A stretch of 64,000 nucleotides of DNA, from the NCBI GenBank assembly GCA_001600615.1, contig BCKK01000001.1:2656108-2720107 (forward strand), given 5' to 3'. A program made the position numbers and the translations under genes. The notes under the pieces were generated by a model. It saw only the letters and a program-made list of their open reading frames with translations, was not told the origin of the DNA and did not search any database. The stretch is from Dioszegia crocea (lineage: Eukaryota > Basidiomycota > Tremellomycetes > Tremellales > Bulleribasidiaceae). Of the stretch, positions 1-10,766 are shown piece by piece (position 1 is the stretch's first letter; each line of letters starts with the position of its first letter).

Positions 1-745
1 TAATGAGAACCTCTTCGGAGGCGGCTCAACCATCTGCCACACTATCCTCACTACATCCTCCGACAACGCCGCTCCGGCCTTGTCACCCTTTGATATGCCG
101 CGGGCAAACATCAATCCCCGTCTATCCTCCTTCACTCCCGCTCCCATCTCGCAAACAGCCAATCTGCAAGCTACGGCAGATGGTAAAGACCTGGCCAATG
201 CTTCGTTCGCCGATTGGTCAGAGAATAACGCATTCTCCATTCGGTCCATGGACAGCTACCGGATGCAGATGTGGGGTCGGCTCGCACGCGAAGCAGCGTC
301 AGATAAGGCGGGTCTTTCGGGCGCTGTACGACCAAAATTCCTCGTCGAGCCGACCCCATCGCCTGCAGAGGCGGACTCCACCGTACCTACTGCCGCCCAG
401 CTGGCAGCTGCGTCCGCTGCGCACATCACATCTAAACTTGCCGCCTCCTTCTGGTCGGCATTCCAAACACCGTCCAGCAGGCTCGATACCGATAAACTCA
501 CATCGGTCGTCACTGGCAAAGCGCGCTTGCGTGTCATGATGCTGGATGACGAGGATGAGAAGAAGCAGCAGCAGGCGCAGGAGGACATGATTGCTGCGCT
601 GGGCGGGTTGAAGTTGCAGGCGGGTAAAGAGGCTGGATGGAGGGAAGTCCAGGGTTCCGGGAGCGGGATAAGGGCGAGAGAGGATCCACTCAGGGCGCTT
701 GGAGGTCTGTTTGGGCTTGGGATGGGAATGCCAACGAGGGCGTAG
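1..745 (+). CDS. C-terminal part of an unidentified protein (5' end outside window)
   Basis: An open frame enters from the left edge (frame starting at base 2) and runs about 247 codons to a TAG ending at 745. No intron is needed. An internal ATG at 80 could be mistaken for a start, but the frame stays open and coding-like upstream of it. The protein has a middle segment with a conserved look (around the residues YRMQMWGRLAREAA, bases 258-300), Pro/Ala-rich linkers, a short acidic-Gln run (DDEDEKKQQQ) and a Gly/Leu-rich end. I do not recognise the family. The tail is low complexity and could belong to a transcription regulator, but nothing diagnostic is visible. Confidence 0.7.
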   Translation, partial: NENLFGGGSTICHTILTTSSDNAAPALSPFDMPRANINPRLSSFTPAPISQTANLQATADGKDLANASFADWSENNAFSIRSMDSYRMQMWGRLAREAASDKAGLSGAVRPKFLVEPTPSPAEADSTVPTAAQLAAASAAHITSKLAASFWSAFQTPSSRLDTDKLTSVVTGKARLRVMMLDDEDEKKQQQAQEDMIAALGGLKLQAGKEAGWREVQGSGSGIRAREDPLRALGGLFGLGMGMPTRA

Positions 746-1158
746 TTCTTCAGACGGATAGTTTCGGTTCTTTGTTCACTCCCCTAGATGATTCACACCC
801 CTTCTCACTTGTGTAGTCTTAATTTGTATACTTCGACTTTGTTAGCGGGAAATATTAGGTGAAACTAGAATTGTACGATATCAAGGATCACGTCTTCTAG
901 GTCGATGTATGTGATAATAATATTTAGCCTGAAGAGCGAGCTTTAGGTTTTGGTCATCCTGGAGTGATTCTGAAGATAGATGTCTGCCGCATAGTAGGGA
1001 GGTTTGTAAGTGGTCAGCGCGATTTCTACTCTCTCGCCAATGCCCGGCTCCCATCGGAGTAAGAACCCTCCAGTCTGAGCAAAGTGTCATCTGGGTAGCA
1101 GCTATAATCTACGATCGACACTGTCCATCCTCAGAGGCTCAAGGCATCCGCCCCATCC
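746..1158. other. Intergenic, convergent 3' regions
   Basis: 413 bases between the stop of the first gene and the stop of the CSN12-like gene on the other strand. AT-richer stretches at 820-930 fit two 3' UTRs. No further gene or RNA was seen. Confidence 0.5.
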
Positions 1159-2950
1159 TCAAGGTCGTACATTCGGGAACGGATTCGTCTTTCCAAGCAC
1201 GACCATCTGCAGCCCGTGCGATATATAGCCCTTCATAAAGCCCTTAATGAGTCAGCTCAAAGCCCATTATACCAGGTCACAGAACTCACACGAGAGATCA
1301 TATTCGCAACCATACACTCCACCTCATCCGCATCGACCTCGACCCCATGCAGCTCCAGCGCGACTTTGAATGTTGACAGTGGTATTCTCGTTGATTTATC
1401 ACTTGCGATCCACCTAATCCATCAGCTTCATTTACACGTCCAGCCATAGGAATACTCACGCTTTCCTAAATAAAACCCGGAGACATCCCTCTCGAGCCCT
1501 CTCGACTGCGAGATACGAGCTCATGCCTACCAATCTCGCCTGAGCCCATTCCAGCCGTTCATCATATGCCCGAACGTTTCCCGATTGGATAGCGTGAATG
1601 AACGGCGAGTAGGTCTCGTGTAGGCGGGGGAATTGAGCGAGGAGGGTTGGATTGGGGAATTGGGCAGTGAGCAGGCGAAGGGGGATCAGATAGGTCAAGA
1701 TGAGTCTTATTGTGGTCAGCGATGGACGAAAGCTTGGTCGAGGTTTGTAACGCGGACGGACTTACTCCACATTTCTTGCTGGTTCTGGAGGACAGTGATC
1801 TAGAGCCCAGGTGAGTTCTTCCGTTGCCTGACGCATCAGCCATTTCCTCCTACGTAGACTGCCGTCGTCGTGGCCTGAGATTCACCTTTAAGTCATCTCC
1901 ACCCAAGAACGCCAACATGCCGATATAGAAGTGCCACGTTATCTGCCGCTGATCAGCTAACCACTCCCAATCGCCCAGAACGAGCCTGAGCGAAACACTC
2001 ACTTGATCCGCTATTGGCGCTTCGTGTACCGCCGGTGTTTTAGGATCCGAGTTCACCACTCTGATGATGTTCTTGCATAGATTTGGCTTGCCGACCTATT
2101 ACCATAAGCTTTGCCTTTATCGACCATTGCTGTCGTGTATGACCAGGCGTCGGGATCAGCAGAACTCACTTTGAAGTAGCACTTTATACTAAGACATGCG
2201 ACGTGGTAGACACCCACTCGCCGCGATTCGGACCCCTTAAACGTTCTGGAGGGTCAGATATCAGACACTGATACTAGAGAGTGTGTCAGAGGCGTATCTC
2301 ACCTGTCGGTTGCGCACAATGAGAACGCCTTGCTGACTGTCCGGGTACATTCCTCTAGCGCGGGCATTTTACCTGTGGCAGCGTATGTGCTCTGATCAGC
2401 CTATAGGATGTCAGCGCGGGCAGTCGGACACGGCCAGACCCTTTCGAATGTTCTGATCTCAAGGCGAGTGTGACTTACCAGTTCTGCCAGATCTCGCAAG
2501 TCCGCCAACAGAAGAAACAAGACTGGTAAGCACCACGCTGATTGATCGGGTAGCCAGCGGTATAAGAGGGAGAGTATTTGCGATTGGTGGGCATAGCTAG
2601 ATATGTCAGCTTCGGCTTCGCATTCAGATCCTGTTGCAGGAAAGGCTTAGCTCACGCCTCTTGGTAGCTGTTGAAATAGAACGCAGAGACGCAAGCGCAA
2701 TGTCTGAGTGCTATGGCGTCCCATGGCTCAGGTAGGTTATGTGGTGGATTTGTCAGTCTCCTTTCCTTTCAGATCAGCTCTGTATACGACATCCATATAT
2801 CCGCGGCGAGCAACTGACATCGATAGGTCCTACGGTATCTGACAGACCTCGGGCCATTTTGTTGCGAATAGCAAGTAGGCGGAGGAGCGGGCCGGCGTCA
2901 TTTCTCGACAGCGGTGATTGGAAAGAGGTGATATACTGCTGTAGCTTCAT
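1159..2950 (-). CDS. PCI-domain protein, CSN12/PCID2 (Thp1-like) family
   Basis: Eleven coding exons on the minus strand: 2819-2950, 2656-2765, 2479-2596, 2303-2400, 2170-2245, 2003-2095, 1886-1942, 1766-1827, 1460-1705, 1290-1413, 1159-1242. They total exactly 400 codons (399 residues). The family is recognised from the run HFYIGMLAFL, the segment ILTYLIPLRLL with FPRL, and the C-terminal GFMKGYISH block, all typical of CSN12/PCID2. The N-terminal half is helical repeats, and the PCI winged helix lies at roughly residues 210-380. Members act in the TREX-2 mRNA-export complex (Thp1/PCID2) or associate with the COP9 signalosome (CSN12); the sequence alone does not choose between them. The first donor is GTCAGT rather than GTGAGT. 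The start at 2950 is the best ATG, but a further upstream exon cannot be excluded. Confidence 0.9.
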
Positions 2951-3296
2951 GCTGTGCTGATTCCCGAGCTCTAGTATTGACTATAATGAGAAATGAGTAT
3001 GTGGTACAGAGCACTACATACGGGCATAACTGTCGCTCCCAATGTCAACGAGGAATGGGTTGTCGGCCCGGCGATCGCCGCCTTGTTTACGTAACCATTC
3101 TCCTCGGATCCGAAAAGCTGCAGCACTCGATAATTTCAGCGACCCCTTTGCTTTAGTTTGCCCTATATAAACACTCAAGACTCACAGCAAGGTAGTCTAC
3201 TCAGAGATCCCACATACCGCGGCACGAACAAGGCCCTCTTTTACCACCACACTCGAACAAAAACCAAGCTAGATCACAAGCAAATAATCGATTAAA
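2951..3296. promoter_or_regulatory. Divergent promoter region, CSN12-like gene / eIF6
   Basis: 346 bases separate two divergent start codons. A TATA-like TATATAA lies at 3164-3170, about 130 bases before the eIF6 ATG and on its strand. The stretch 3230-3290 is A/C-rich and unstructured, as expected of a leader. No other element is clear. Confidence 0.5.
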
Positions 3297-4668
3297 ATGG
3301 CCACCCGTAAGCTACCTCGTCTCGATGATCAATTCCTCAATTGACCCATATATCAGGTACCCAATTCGAGAACTCGGCCGATGTTGGAGTCTTTGCGAAG
3401 CTCACCAATGCGTGAGTCATCTTTTTGTGGCTGAGAAAGATCAAGCTCGCAGAACGGATTGAGAAGGCTGTCAGATGGAGAAGAGATACTGACGATGCAA
3501 AGTTATTGTTTGACCGCCGTCGCCTCATCTTCCAACTTCTACTCCGTCTTCGAGGCCGAGCTGGCCGATGTCATCCCGGTCATACATACGACCATCGCCG
3601 GGACAAGAATAGTCGGAAGACTTTGTGCTGGTGAGTTTTGGCTTGAGGCATAATGCGTTAAAGCAAAGGGCGGGGAGTAGGACTTGGCAAATTTGTGGGC
3701 AGGCTCGACGGAGGAGGCGACAGGGCGGACATCTTCAGCTCCATGGATCAACCACCCTTTGACTGCAAGGCAAGGGGAAAGAGCTGGCTGTCTCGGACCT
3801 CGGTCGATGTCAATTCCAAGTTGTGCAGATTTGCTCCTTTGTCCCCCACCGCTGCCTGGATATATGCTCGAATAACCACTGACCGCATAGGCAACCGTCA
3901 CGGTCTCCTCGTTCCCTCCACCACAACCGACCAAGAACTACAGCACCTACGAAACTCGCTTCCCCCAGCTGTGGCTATCCAGCGTGTCGAAGAGCGTCTT
4001 TCAGCCCTTGGGAACGTCATTGCGTGCAACGACTACGTCGCGCTCGTCCACCCGGACATTGACCGAGAGACGGAGGAGATTATTGCCGATACGCTCAAGG
4101 TTGAGGTGTTCAGGCAGACGATAGCGGGCAACGTGCTTGTAGGGAGTTACTGCGCTCTGACCAACCAGGTAAGTCGCACTTGGTGTAACCGAGGATAGGG
4201 GAGGGCGAATCTGGAGCCTATCGCTGCGAGCTGGCTTCACTCTTCTCCCTATTTCCGTCTCGTTCAGCCCCTTCCTCATCCCACTGCAACTGCTACCTAT
4301 GTATGTAGCTGAGCTGACATGACAGGGCGGCCTCGTGCACCCCAAGACTCCCCGAGCAGAGCTCGACGAACTTTCCTCCCTCCTCCAGATCCCTCTCGTT
4401 GCCGGAACCGTCAACCGAGGTTCCGACGTGATTGGTGCCGGTCTGGTGGTCAACGACTGGTGTGCGTTCGCCGGTTTGGACACTACCGCCACTGAAATCA
4501 GCGTGGTCGAGGCTACCTTCCGTGAGTTGCCCTCTCAGTTAGGCTGCACCCTTGCCTCTAGATACGGCTATGTCAGAGTTTTGGCTGACGTTCTCAGGTC
4601 TGCAAGGCCAGACTAGCGCGGCTGTGATCAACGAAATGCGCGACTCGCTCATTGACAACTATGCATAA
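3297..4668 (+). CDS. TIF6: Eukaryotic translation initiation factor 6 (eIF6)
   Basis: Six exons: 3297-3306, 3357-3411, 3503-3630, 3891-4168, 4326-4521, 4598-4668. They give 245 residues, the usual eIF6 length. The protein opens with [16 protein letters not shown] and carries the family blocks [42 protein letters not shown] and [19 protein letters not shown], which form the five-fold beta-alpha propeller. eIF6 binds the 60S subunit through uL14 (Rpl23 in yeast). It is needed for nucleolar 60S maturation and blocks premature joining to 40S. Exon 1 holds only ten coding bases. Intron 3 (260 nt) is unusually long for this window; I saw no snoRNA box pair in it. A TATA-like element lies at 3164. 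Confidence 0.97.
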
Positions 4669-5070
4669 GCAGTCTGAGGGGACGCGGGCTTTAGTGCACA
4701 CATACATAGAGGAATATGTAGAGCGGGCCCTCTGAGCGGAATGCAGATACCTGTACAGCAAGGCCACAAGGGCAGATTTTAGCTTGAATCCAACAAGGCG
4801 GTGTTGTGGCTGGTGACGGAGTTCCATTTTCGGCACGTCTGATCTTACCTTCATTTCGACACTCTCTGTGTTTGCCCTCAGACTCGTGATCCACGCCCAC
4901 TGCATAGCTATACGCGCCTGTGCATAGCCTCTGATACAAGAGCGGGCAGCTATATACCCCTGCATCGCCCGCGGCCCAGTCGCAGAGGAAGAGCCGGACA
5001 GGATCGACACAAAACAACAACTCTCCCTTCTTACTCGGCTGCCCCATATTTTAGGCTTCCATCTCGCAGG
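4669..5070. other. Intergenic, eIF6 3' end and tetraspanin 5' region
   Basis: 402 bases between two genes on the same strand. An open frame on the opposite strand (4594-5235) spans it but has no family signature and overlaps both genes. I see no recognisable promoter element. Confidence 0.4.
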
Positions 5071-7116
5071 ATGTCGCGCAACTCTATCGGTCCAAGTCCC
5101 AGCGCCAACCCAGCCCGCCGGAGTCTTCTCGACGCTATCAATCCCTTCCCCCGACGCCCTAATTCCAGTTACAGCCCTAATGACTCGCCTCTCCTCCATC
5201 CGGACTCGGCAGGGCCCACAGGCCGCGGTCTCCAACGGTATTCAACCCCTCCTTCGTCCTCTCCTTCCTACCTCCATCCTGAGGGCTCGCCAGACTTTGG
5301 GGGCCCACCCCAGCAGGTCTCTTACTCCCCTCCCCTTCTTCACCCGTCTCTCCCCTACGCCAGATCAGACAGGCAAGACTCGACCGTCTCTTCCCGCCGC
5401 TCATCGTTCTCATCCGACCGGCCCCGGAAGAGCGATCTCAAGAACCGACCTATGAGTCTGTCAGTCAACTATGTACCTGCGAAATTTACGCGTATGCACG
5501 CCCAGGGCGAAGGGTCGATGGGGGGTGCAGGCAGCGCGAGCAGTATTGGGATGAGGCGTAGAAGAAAGGTCGGAGGCGGTAGAGAAGCATTCGCAGATAA
5601 TGCGAATCGGATGGGAATGGCGGGTATGGTGGATGATGATGAAGGGGTGGAGTATAAGATGGCCAGAGGAGGAGTGAGGAGGAAATCAGGCAAGAAGAGG
5701 ACGTTGAGGTGGAACAGGTTCAAGGCGTTCTTGTTTGCTGCAAACACTGTGGTATGTTACAAGAGCTCACAAGAGATGGCTCAACTGACATTCAGCTTAT
5801 GCTATATGGTCTTGCAACTCTCGTTGCTGCTATCCTAGTCTGGCTCAATGTCTTCACCCACGCCGATGTGATCCGGGTAGGTAACAAGGATGAACTCATT
5901 GGTGAGTTGCAACTTCACCTTCCTCCCGCCTGTCCTGGGCCGAGCTAACACTGCCAGTCTCGACAGTCGCCGCAGCTCTCTGCACTCTTACAGCAGTGTT
6001 TGGCTACTCCGGTATCATACTCAACAATCGCGCCTTCCTCGCAGTCTACACTCTCCTACTGTGGATCGATCTAGGCTTCATCGCCGCTCCGGGATACATG
6101 ACCTACAAACAGCGTACCTTCAACCTGGAGGGTAAACTGAATCAACAATGGAGTAGGTATCTTGGTACAGACGGAAGATTACGGATCCAAGACGCTGTAA
6201 GTCCGCCTCTCTTCAATCGCGAGGAAACCCCCTTGCTGATACCTCAGCTCGTCTGCTGCGGCTACTTCTCCCCATTTATCGAGGCCACACAATCACCATT
6301 GTGCTACTCCCGCTCCAACCTGCCCGGATGCAAGGGCCACTACCTACGCGTGGAGCGTAATGTCCTGCACGTATGGTATGCCGTCGCCTTTGGCATCGTC
6401 GGTGCGCACATCCTCGTCATCATTGCAGCCTTGCTGTGCTCGAACCACGTTACGTATCGCTTCGGCAAGGGCTTGACACCGAAGCGGTACCGGTTGGATC
6501 TGAGGAGTATGGGTGTTATTCTGGATGATTACGCCAAGTCAGTCTTTGAAGATTGCCCACGCTAGACATCTGCTGACACCGTAGCCAAATTGCAGCTCAA
6601 TTCGGAGACGACGTGGCACAGCAAGCCCTGACACGTTCGGTGTCCCGAGGATCAGGTCAACATACCCCGATGGCACAAGATAGCCTGATCGACTTTGCAA
6701 ACTCCCGCCGCAGCTCCTTCGCACCTGGCAATAACGGCGCCACCCCGTCTCCTAATCCAGGCATGTCACGCCCCGGGTCGATCAATGGGACGTATACCAG
6801 TTCTACGGCGTACAACTCTAGCGCATATGCGCCATACGGAAGTGATACGCTGGGAGGCTATGGGCAGGATCATGGTCAGATCCAGAGTCAGCAGCCGGGG
6901 GTACGGCTCGTCAGTGGTCAGAACCAGGATCGGGGCGTGGGCGGCGGAGGGGAAGCAGGGGAAGACTGGTATAGGGATGCAGATGAGGATGCGGGGGATA
7001 TGGGAAGGACGAACTATGGGGGCGAAATTGGAGAGTCGTCATCTAGCGGTGCTGAGCCTTATGGTCAGCCTGGCGAGGGACACCGGACGAGGAACAGCGT
7101 GGGATGGGCTCAATGA
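5071..7116 (+). CDS. Tetraspanin, Tsp2-like fungal family
   Basis: Five exons: 5071-5751, 5796-5901, 5958-6196, 6248-6537, 6585-7116, for 615 residues. A Ser/Pro-rich cytosolic N-terminus of about 215 residues precedes four hydrophobic segments: NTVLMLYGLATLVAAILVWL; the stretch around AAALCTLTAVFGYSGIIL; FLAVYTLLLWIDLGFIAAP; and, after the large loop, WYAVAFGIVGAHILVIIAAL. The loop has the tetraspanin CCG motif (LVCCGYFSPF) and further cysteines in PLCYSRSNLPGCKGHY. The C-terminal ~180 residues are a low-complexity Ser/Gly/Gln tail. Tsp2-type tetraspanins organise plasma-membrane complexes in fungi. The exon 4 donor is GTCAGT. Confidence 0.88.
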
Positions 7117-7304
7117 TGGAGTTCGGATGTCCGGGGGGAGTATTAACGTGATGTACGATGAGAGATGTAGTGGACAATGCTGGTTTTGATGTACAATCTC
7201 GACTGCTCTGGCTAAGGACTTTGATGCTTTTTACTAAACAGTATTGATATACACAACCTTGAAACTATCTCGCTCTTCTGAATCTGCTGACATTCAGTGT
7301 TGGC

Positions 7305-9051
7305 CTAAAGCATCGCCTGGAACCGCTCTCTCTCGGCCGCTGGAGGAATGGACACGAACAGCGCCACGCCAATATACATGGTCTCGGCGCAGGGCTGAAT
7401 ACATCAGCTCCTGCCTTAGCGGCCATGGATCGAGCTCACCTCGTTTCCGTGCGTCACATAGCTGTTCGTATGCCCATATCCACCTGGTTCGGTGACCCAG
7501 ATGACATCCTCATCGCTGGAGACATTGCAATCCCGCTTATAATCAAAGTCCTCGCCATAATACTCTCCGTCAACCGGCCAGAAATCGGAGCCCGTGTAGA
7601 GAGTGTGCCGCCGGCCAACCGATTGCACGCTGATGATAGACCGGTCGACCGCTTCGGTGGAAATATTCGTCTACTCTGAGCGATCCGAGTTGGAGTCGTC
7701 ATCGTATTCGGGCTGATAAACCGCCCGGATCTTTGCAGACAGTCCCAGTTTGAGGATGATGGCTACCAGAGCAGCATCCTTGCCTTTGAGACTCCCGATG
7801 AGATGGCTGACGCACTGGTCGGAGCGGTCTACTGGGTAGGCATGGCTTGTTCCGAAAGCAAGACGTCCGCCATTGGGCATGAAGGTTTTGTCGTCGCCGA
7901 GGAGGGAGATAAAGTAGTCGAGGACAGTATTGGCAGTCACGTCAATCTGCTTGGACATGAGTGGCGCCTGCGTGCTGAAGCGCCAGATGTCATAGGCGAC
8001 TGTGAGGCGGGTGCCGGAGGTGACGGGGAGGACTTGGTGGCAGACATCGGCGTAGAGGAAGGCCCAGGTGATAAGCCCTGCGGCCGGGGTGGGAGTATCA
8101 ACGCTATTGCTGGTGACCGCATCGGACTCGGGATTGAGGATGGGAGTAGAAGTGATGGGAGATGTGATGGAGACATCGGATATGGGGGAGTTGGAGGTTG
8201 AAACCATCATTGTCTCGTGTCCCGGAGGTGCAGACTCGAGCTTGGCGCCTTTGCTTTTGCTCCAGTCAAAGACCACCTCGATGCCGTCGTGGGTGACGAC
8301 AAGCTCACCGCCCGTGAAAGTCGAAGGGAGACAGAAGGTAAGGGTGCCGATATGATTACGCCCGAGCGGGGTGCTGTATCATCAGCGGGAAAGTCCGTGA
8401 CAGGCCATGACTGAAGTGCTAAACTCACTCGCGATGCTCTTTGAAGAATCCACCAGTGGCGTAGACGTTCACCTTGTTGACGGTCGCTGCGATCTGGCCT
8501 TCGCCCGCCAAGTTGGCGGTCAGAATGGAGAGGATCTTGGGTTGTAGGACAAGATCGTGGGACAGTGCAAAGTTCGGCGGCTATACCATCAGCGAATGGA
8601 CATGCAGCTGAATCCGTACGTACCTTGAATTCCCTTGCCTGCCTGTACGTGTCGTCAAACACCTTCTCCTCCTTCACGCCAAATGGAGACGGCGAAGCTT
8701 CCTCGTAGCACTTGCTGAGGTCGTCCTGCGTCGCAGGAAATCGTAGGATGCTATTGGATTAGAATCGTGTCCATATGACCCCCCAACAGGCGAAGAGGTG
8801 TGAATCAAGACTCACTGTGAATCTTGCATATTCGCCGAGTAGTACATCGCGAGATCGGCGGGGTTGAGCTCTGTCAAAGGGACTGTGCCGCCCAGAGCGA
8901 ATGTCTGCTTGTCGCCCAAGATGATCTGCTCGAATTTGTCCATGCGTTCCTTGGGACTCAAACCAGGTGCCGAGGTGGTATCTGCGGGGCGTGGCGCATC
9001 GCTAGTGTCGACCGCCATCGTTGTGGAGGCAAGAGGGGAAGCGGTGGACAT
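7305..9051 (-). CDS. 2-oxoglutarate/Fe(II) oxygenase, prolyl 4-hydroxylase-like, with in-frame TAG
   Basis: Exons: 8816-9051, 8624-8750, 8429-8580, 7440-8373, 7305-7394. The iron ligands are visible as H170-x-D172 (EHRDTPLG) and H284 (YADVCHQVLP), with the 2-oxoglutarate-binding arginine ten residues on (R294, TSGTRLT). The blocks NHIGTLTFCLP and GGELVVTHDG fit the family. An in-frame TAG lies at 7671-7673, after about 437 codons. The same frame then continues with clearly conserved sequence (VIWVTEPGGYGHT, THGNE, then IGVALFVSIP) through one more intron to a TAG ending at 7305. Without the internal stop the model is 513 codons. Either a 45-nt intron (7630-7674; donor GTAGAC, acceptor ATCAG, in frame) removes it, or the gene is disrupted or read through. 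The catalytic residues all lie before the stop. Confidence 0.82.
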
Positions 9052-9432
9052 TGAGGATGAGTGAGAGGTGTTTAGTCAACACAATGTTAGTGGTCAGGTA
9101 TCTTACACAGTCTGCTATATATCAAATACATGCTCGGTCGAGTCGATTACTGTCAGTGATGTGAGTAAGGATGAGTAGATGAGTGACAGGATGCACCCTC
9201 ACCCAGAGTCACCTTTTGATTAGTCAGCCGCATGACTCATCCTCGAATTCTCGAAGCTCAAACCCTATTCTCTCGACCTCCCTCCTTTCCGAAGCTTTGT
9301 GCTTCCTTCGATGGCAATCGCATACGCATCAGCGGGGGCTGCCCTGTCTGATGTACATCATTCACCTCCAGGCGTAGATCCGGTACTTACTATTAACGCC
9401 GCAAAACAGGGACAACCCATTGATTCCTTGGG
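9052..9432. promoter_or_regulatory. Divergent promoter region, 2OG oxygenase / TLC protein
   Basis: 381 bases between two divergent start codons. It contains repeated GATGAGT-like words around 9055-9190 (GAGGATGAGTGAG, GGATGAGTAGATGAG), but I see no TATA box or known operator. Confidence 0.4.
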
Positions 9433-10617
9433 ATGCTGGACGACTTCACAGCCTCCACCCTCTTGCCTCTGCTCGGTCCCCATCTGCCAACATCCATCGG
9501 ATCCATTCTAGCATGTTGTGTACTGCAAGCTGCAACGCATATCCTCGGTCCGAAGGTCGCTGGCGGTGAAAGATGGAAGGCGTTCTCAGGGCGAACACGG
9601 ACGTCGTTTGCGACTCGGATGGTCTGTGAGTGATGAACGCCTCGGTCCGTGTCTTGCCTAGAGGCACAGGCAAGAGATATGTGGCAATAAGATAGATCAG
9701 CGCTGATCAACAGCTACAGCACATGCACTGATAGCCGTGCCTCTCGCACTCTATCACGTCTATCACAGGACCCTGAGCGTCGATCCTGTGTTTGGATATG
9801 ATCCAGCGCTGGGGGACTGCCTGGCCATATCTGCGGGGTACGTGGTTGTCTTCTCTTCAAAAACTAGTCTGAAAACTTCACTGACCGTTTCAGCTACTTC
9901 GCTTGGGACACCGTCGATAGCATCCTGAACAGCTCGACGGGTTTTGTTATCCACGGCGCCGCTTGTCTGGCTGTGTACCTCTTCTCTTACGTACGTTATA
10001 CCACTGTCCCCTACCACTATTCATGCTGATCCTGTCCAGCGCCCATTCATGGCAGGCTACGGCCCTTCTTTTCTGCTCTGGGAGCTCTCTACGCCTTTTC
10101 TGAACTTCCACTGGTTTATGGTGAGTTCAATGATCATTGCGTATACTTGGATTATCGGAAACCGAGAATGAGATGAGCCTGACACCTATAGGAAAAGCTC
10201 GGCATATCTGTTACCCACCCGAAACTGTTCCATCTCAACGCAATCACATTTGCGTCGACCTTCTTCGTCGCTCGGATCTGTTATGGTGGTTACAGTGTGA
10301 GTTTTGATATCCCGCGCGTGTCCCACTCTTTCTTCCCTCAACCCTGCCAACCCAATCTCAACGCTGACGCACCAGAGCATCGCTTTCTATCAGTCTGTGC
10401 TGGCCGAATGGCATAGGTCTCCCTTGTATCTCACCGGTCCGTCTTCTGCCTGTTCCCGCCTGAGTTGTTGAAGAGATATCTGATTAACACAGTCATTTAC
10501 TGCTTGGGCAACCTCGCGCTGAATGCTCTGAACTGGCTGTGGTTCTATCGGATCGTACAGAAGCTGCTAGACCGCTCTCAAGAGGACAAGACGATCAGAG
10601 CCGCGAAAGAGCTGTAG
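9433..10617 (+). CDS. TLC-domain membrane protein (TLCD4/TMEM56-like)
   Basis: Seven exons: 9433-9625, 9720-9837, 9894-9990, 10040-10120, 10192-10296, 10376-10436, 10493-10617, for 259 residues. The sequence has about six hydrophobic segments. The TRAM-LAG1-CLN8 pattern is seen in the stretches VSHALIAVPLALYHVYH, ISAGYFAWDTVDSI, IHGAACLAVYLFSY, LLWELSTPFLNFHWFM and ITFASTFFVARICYG. The conserved H of the IHG motif and the E-STPF-N segment are typical. TLC proteins reside in the ER or endomembranes; some are ceramide synthases, others lipid-handling proteins of unknown activity. The short length and the absence of a Lag1 motif argue against ceramide synthase. The donor of intron 6 is GTCCGT. 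Confidence 0.88.
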
Positions 10618-10766
10618 GAAGGACAGTCCTACATCTGGCCTTAATTCGCAAAGGGAGAGTCCGGAGCATGTCTGACTCTGTATTGTCGACGGTACTATAT
10701 AATTGTCACGAGCGTGCATATACAACTTGTTTGTCTGATTATCCTATCTAAACCAGAAGAACTCCC

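Noticed and set aside
3631..3890. Intron-encoded snoRNA in the long eIF6 intron
   Set aside because: No paired C (TGATGA) and D (CTGA) boxes with terminal stem, and no H/ACA hairpin, could be found.
4594..5235. 213-codon minus-strand frame between eIF6 and the tetraspanin gene
   Set aside because: It overlaps the end of eIF6 and the start of the tetraspanin gene, has no recognisable domain and an irregular composition.
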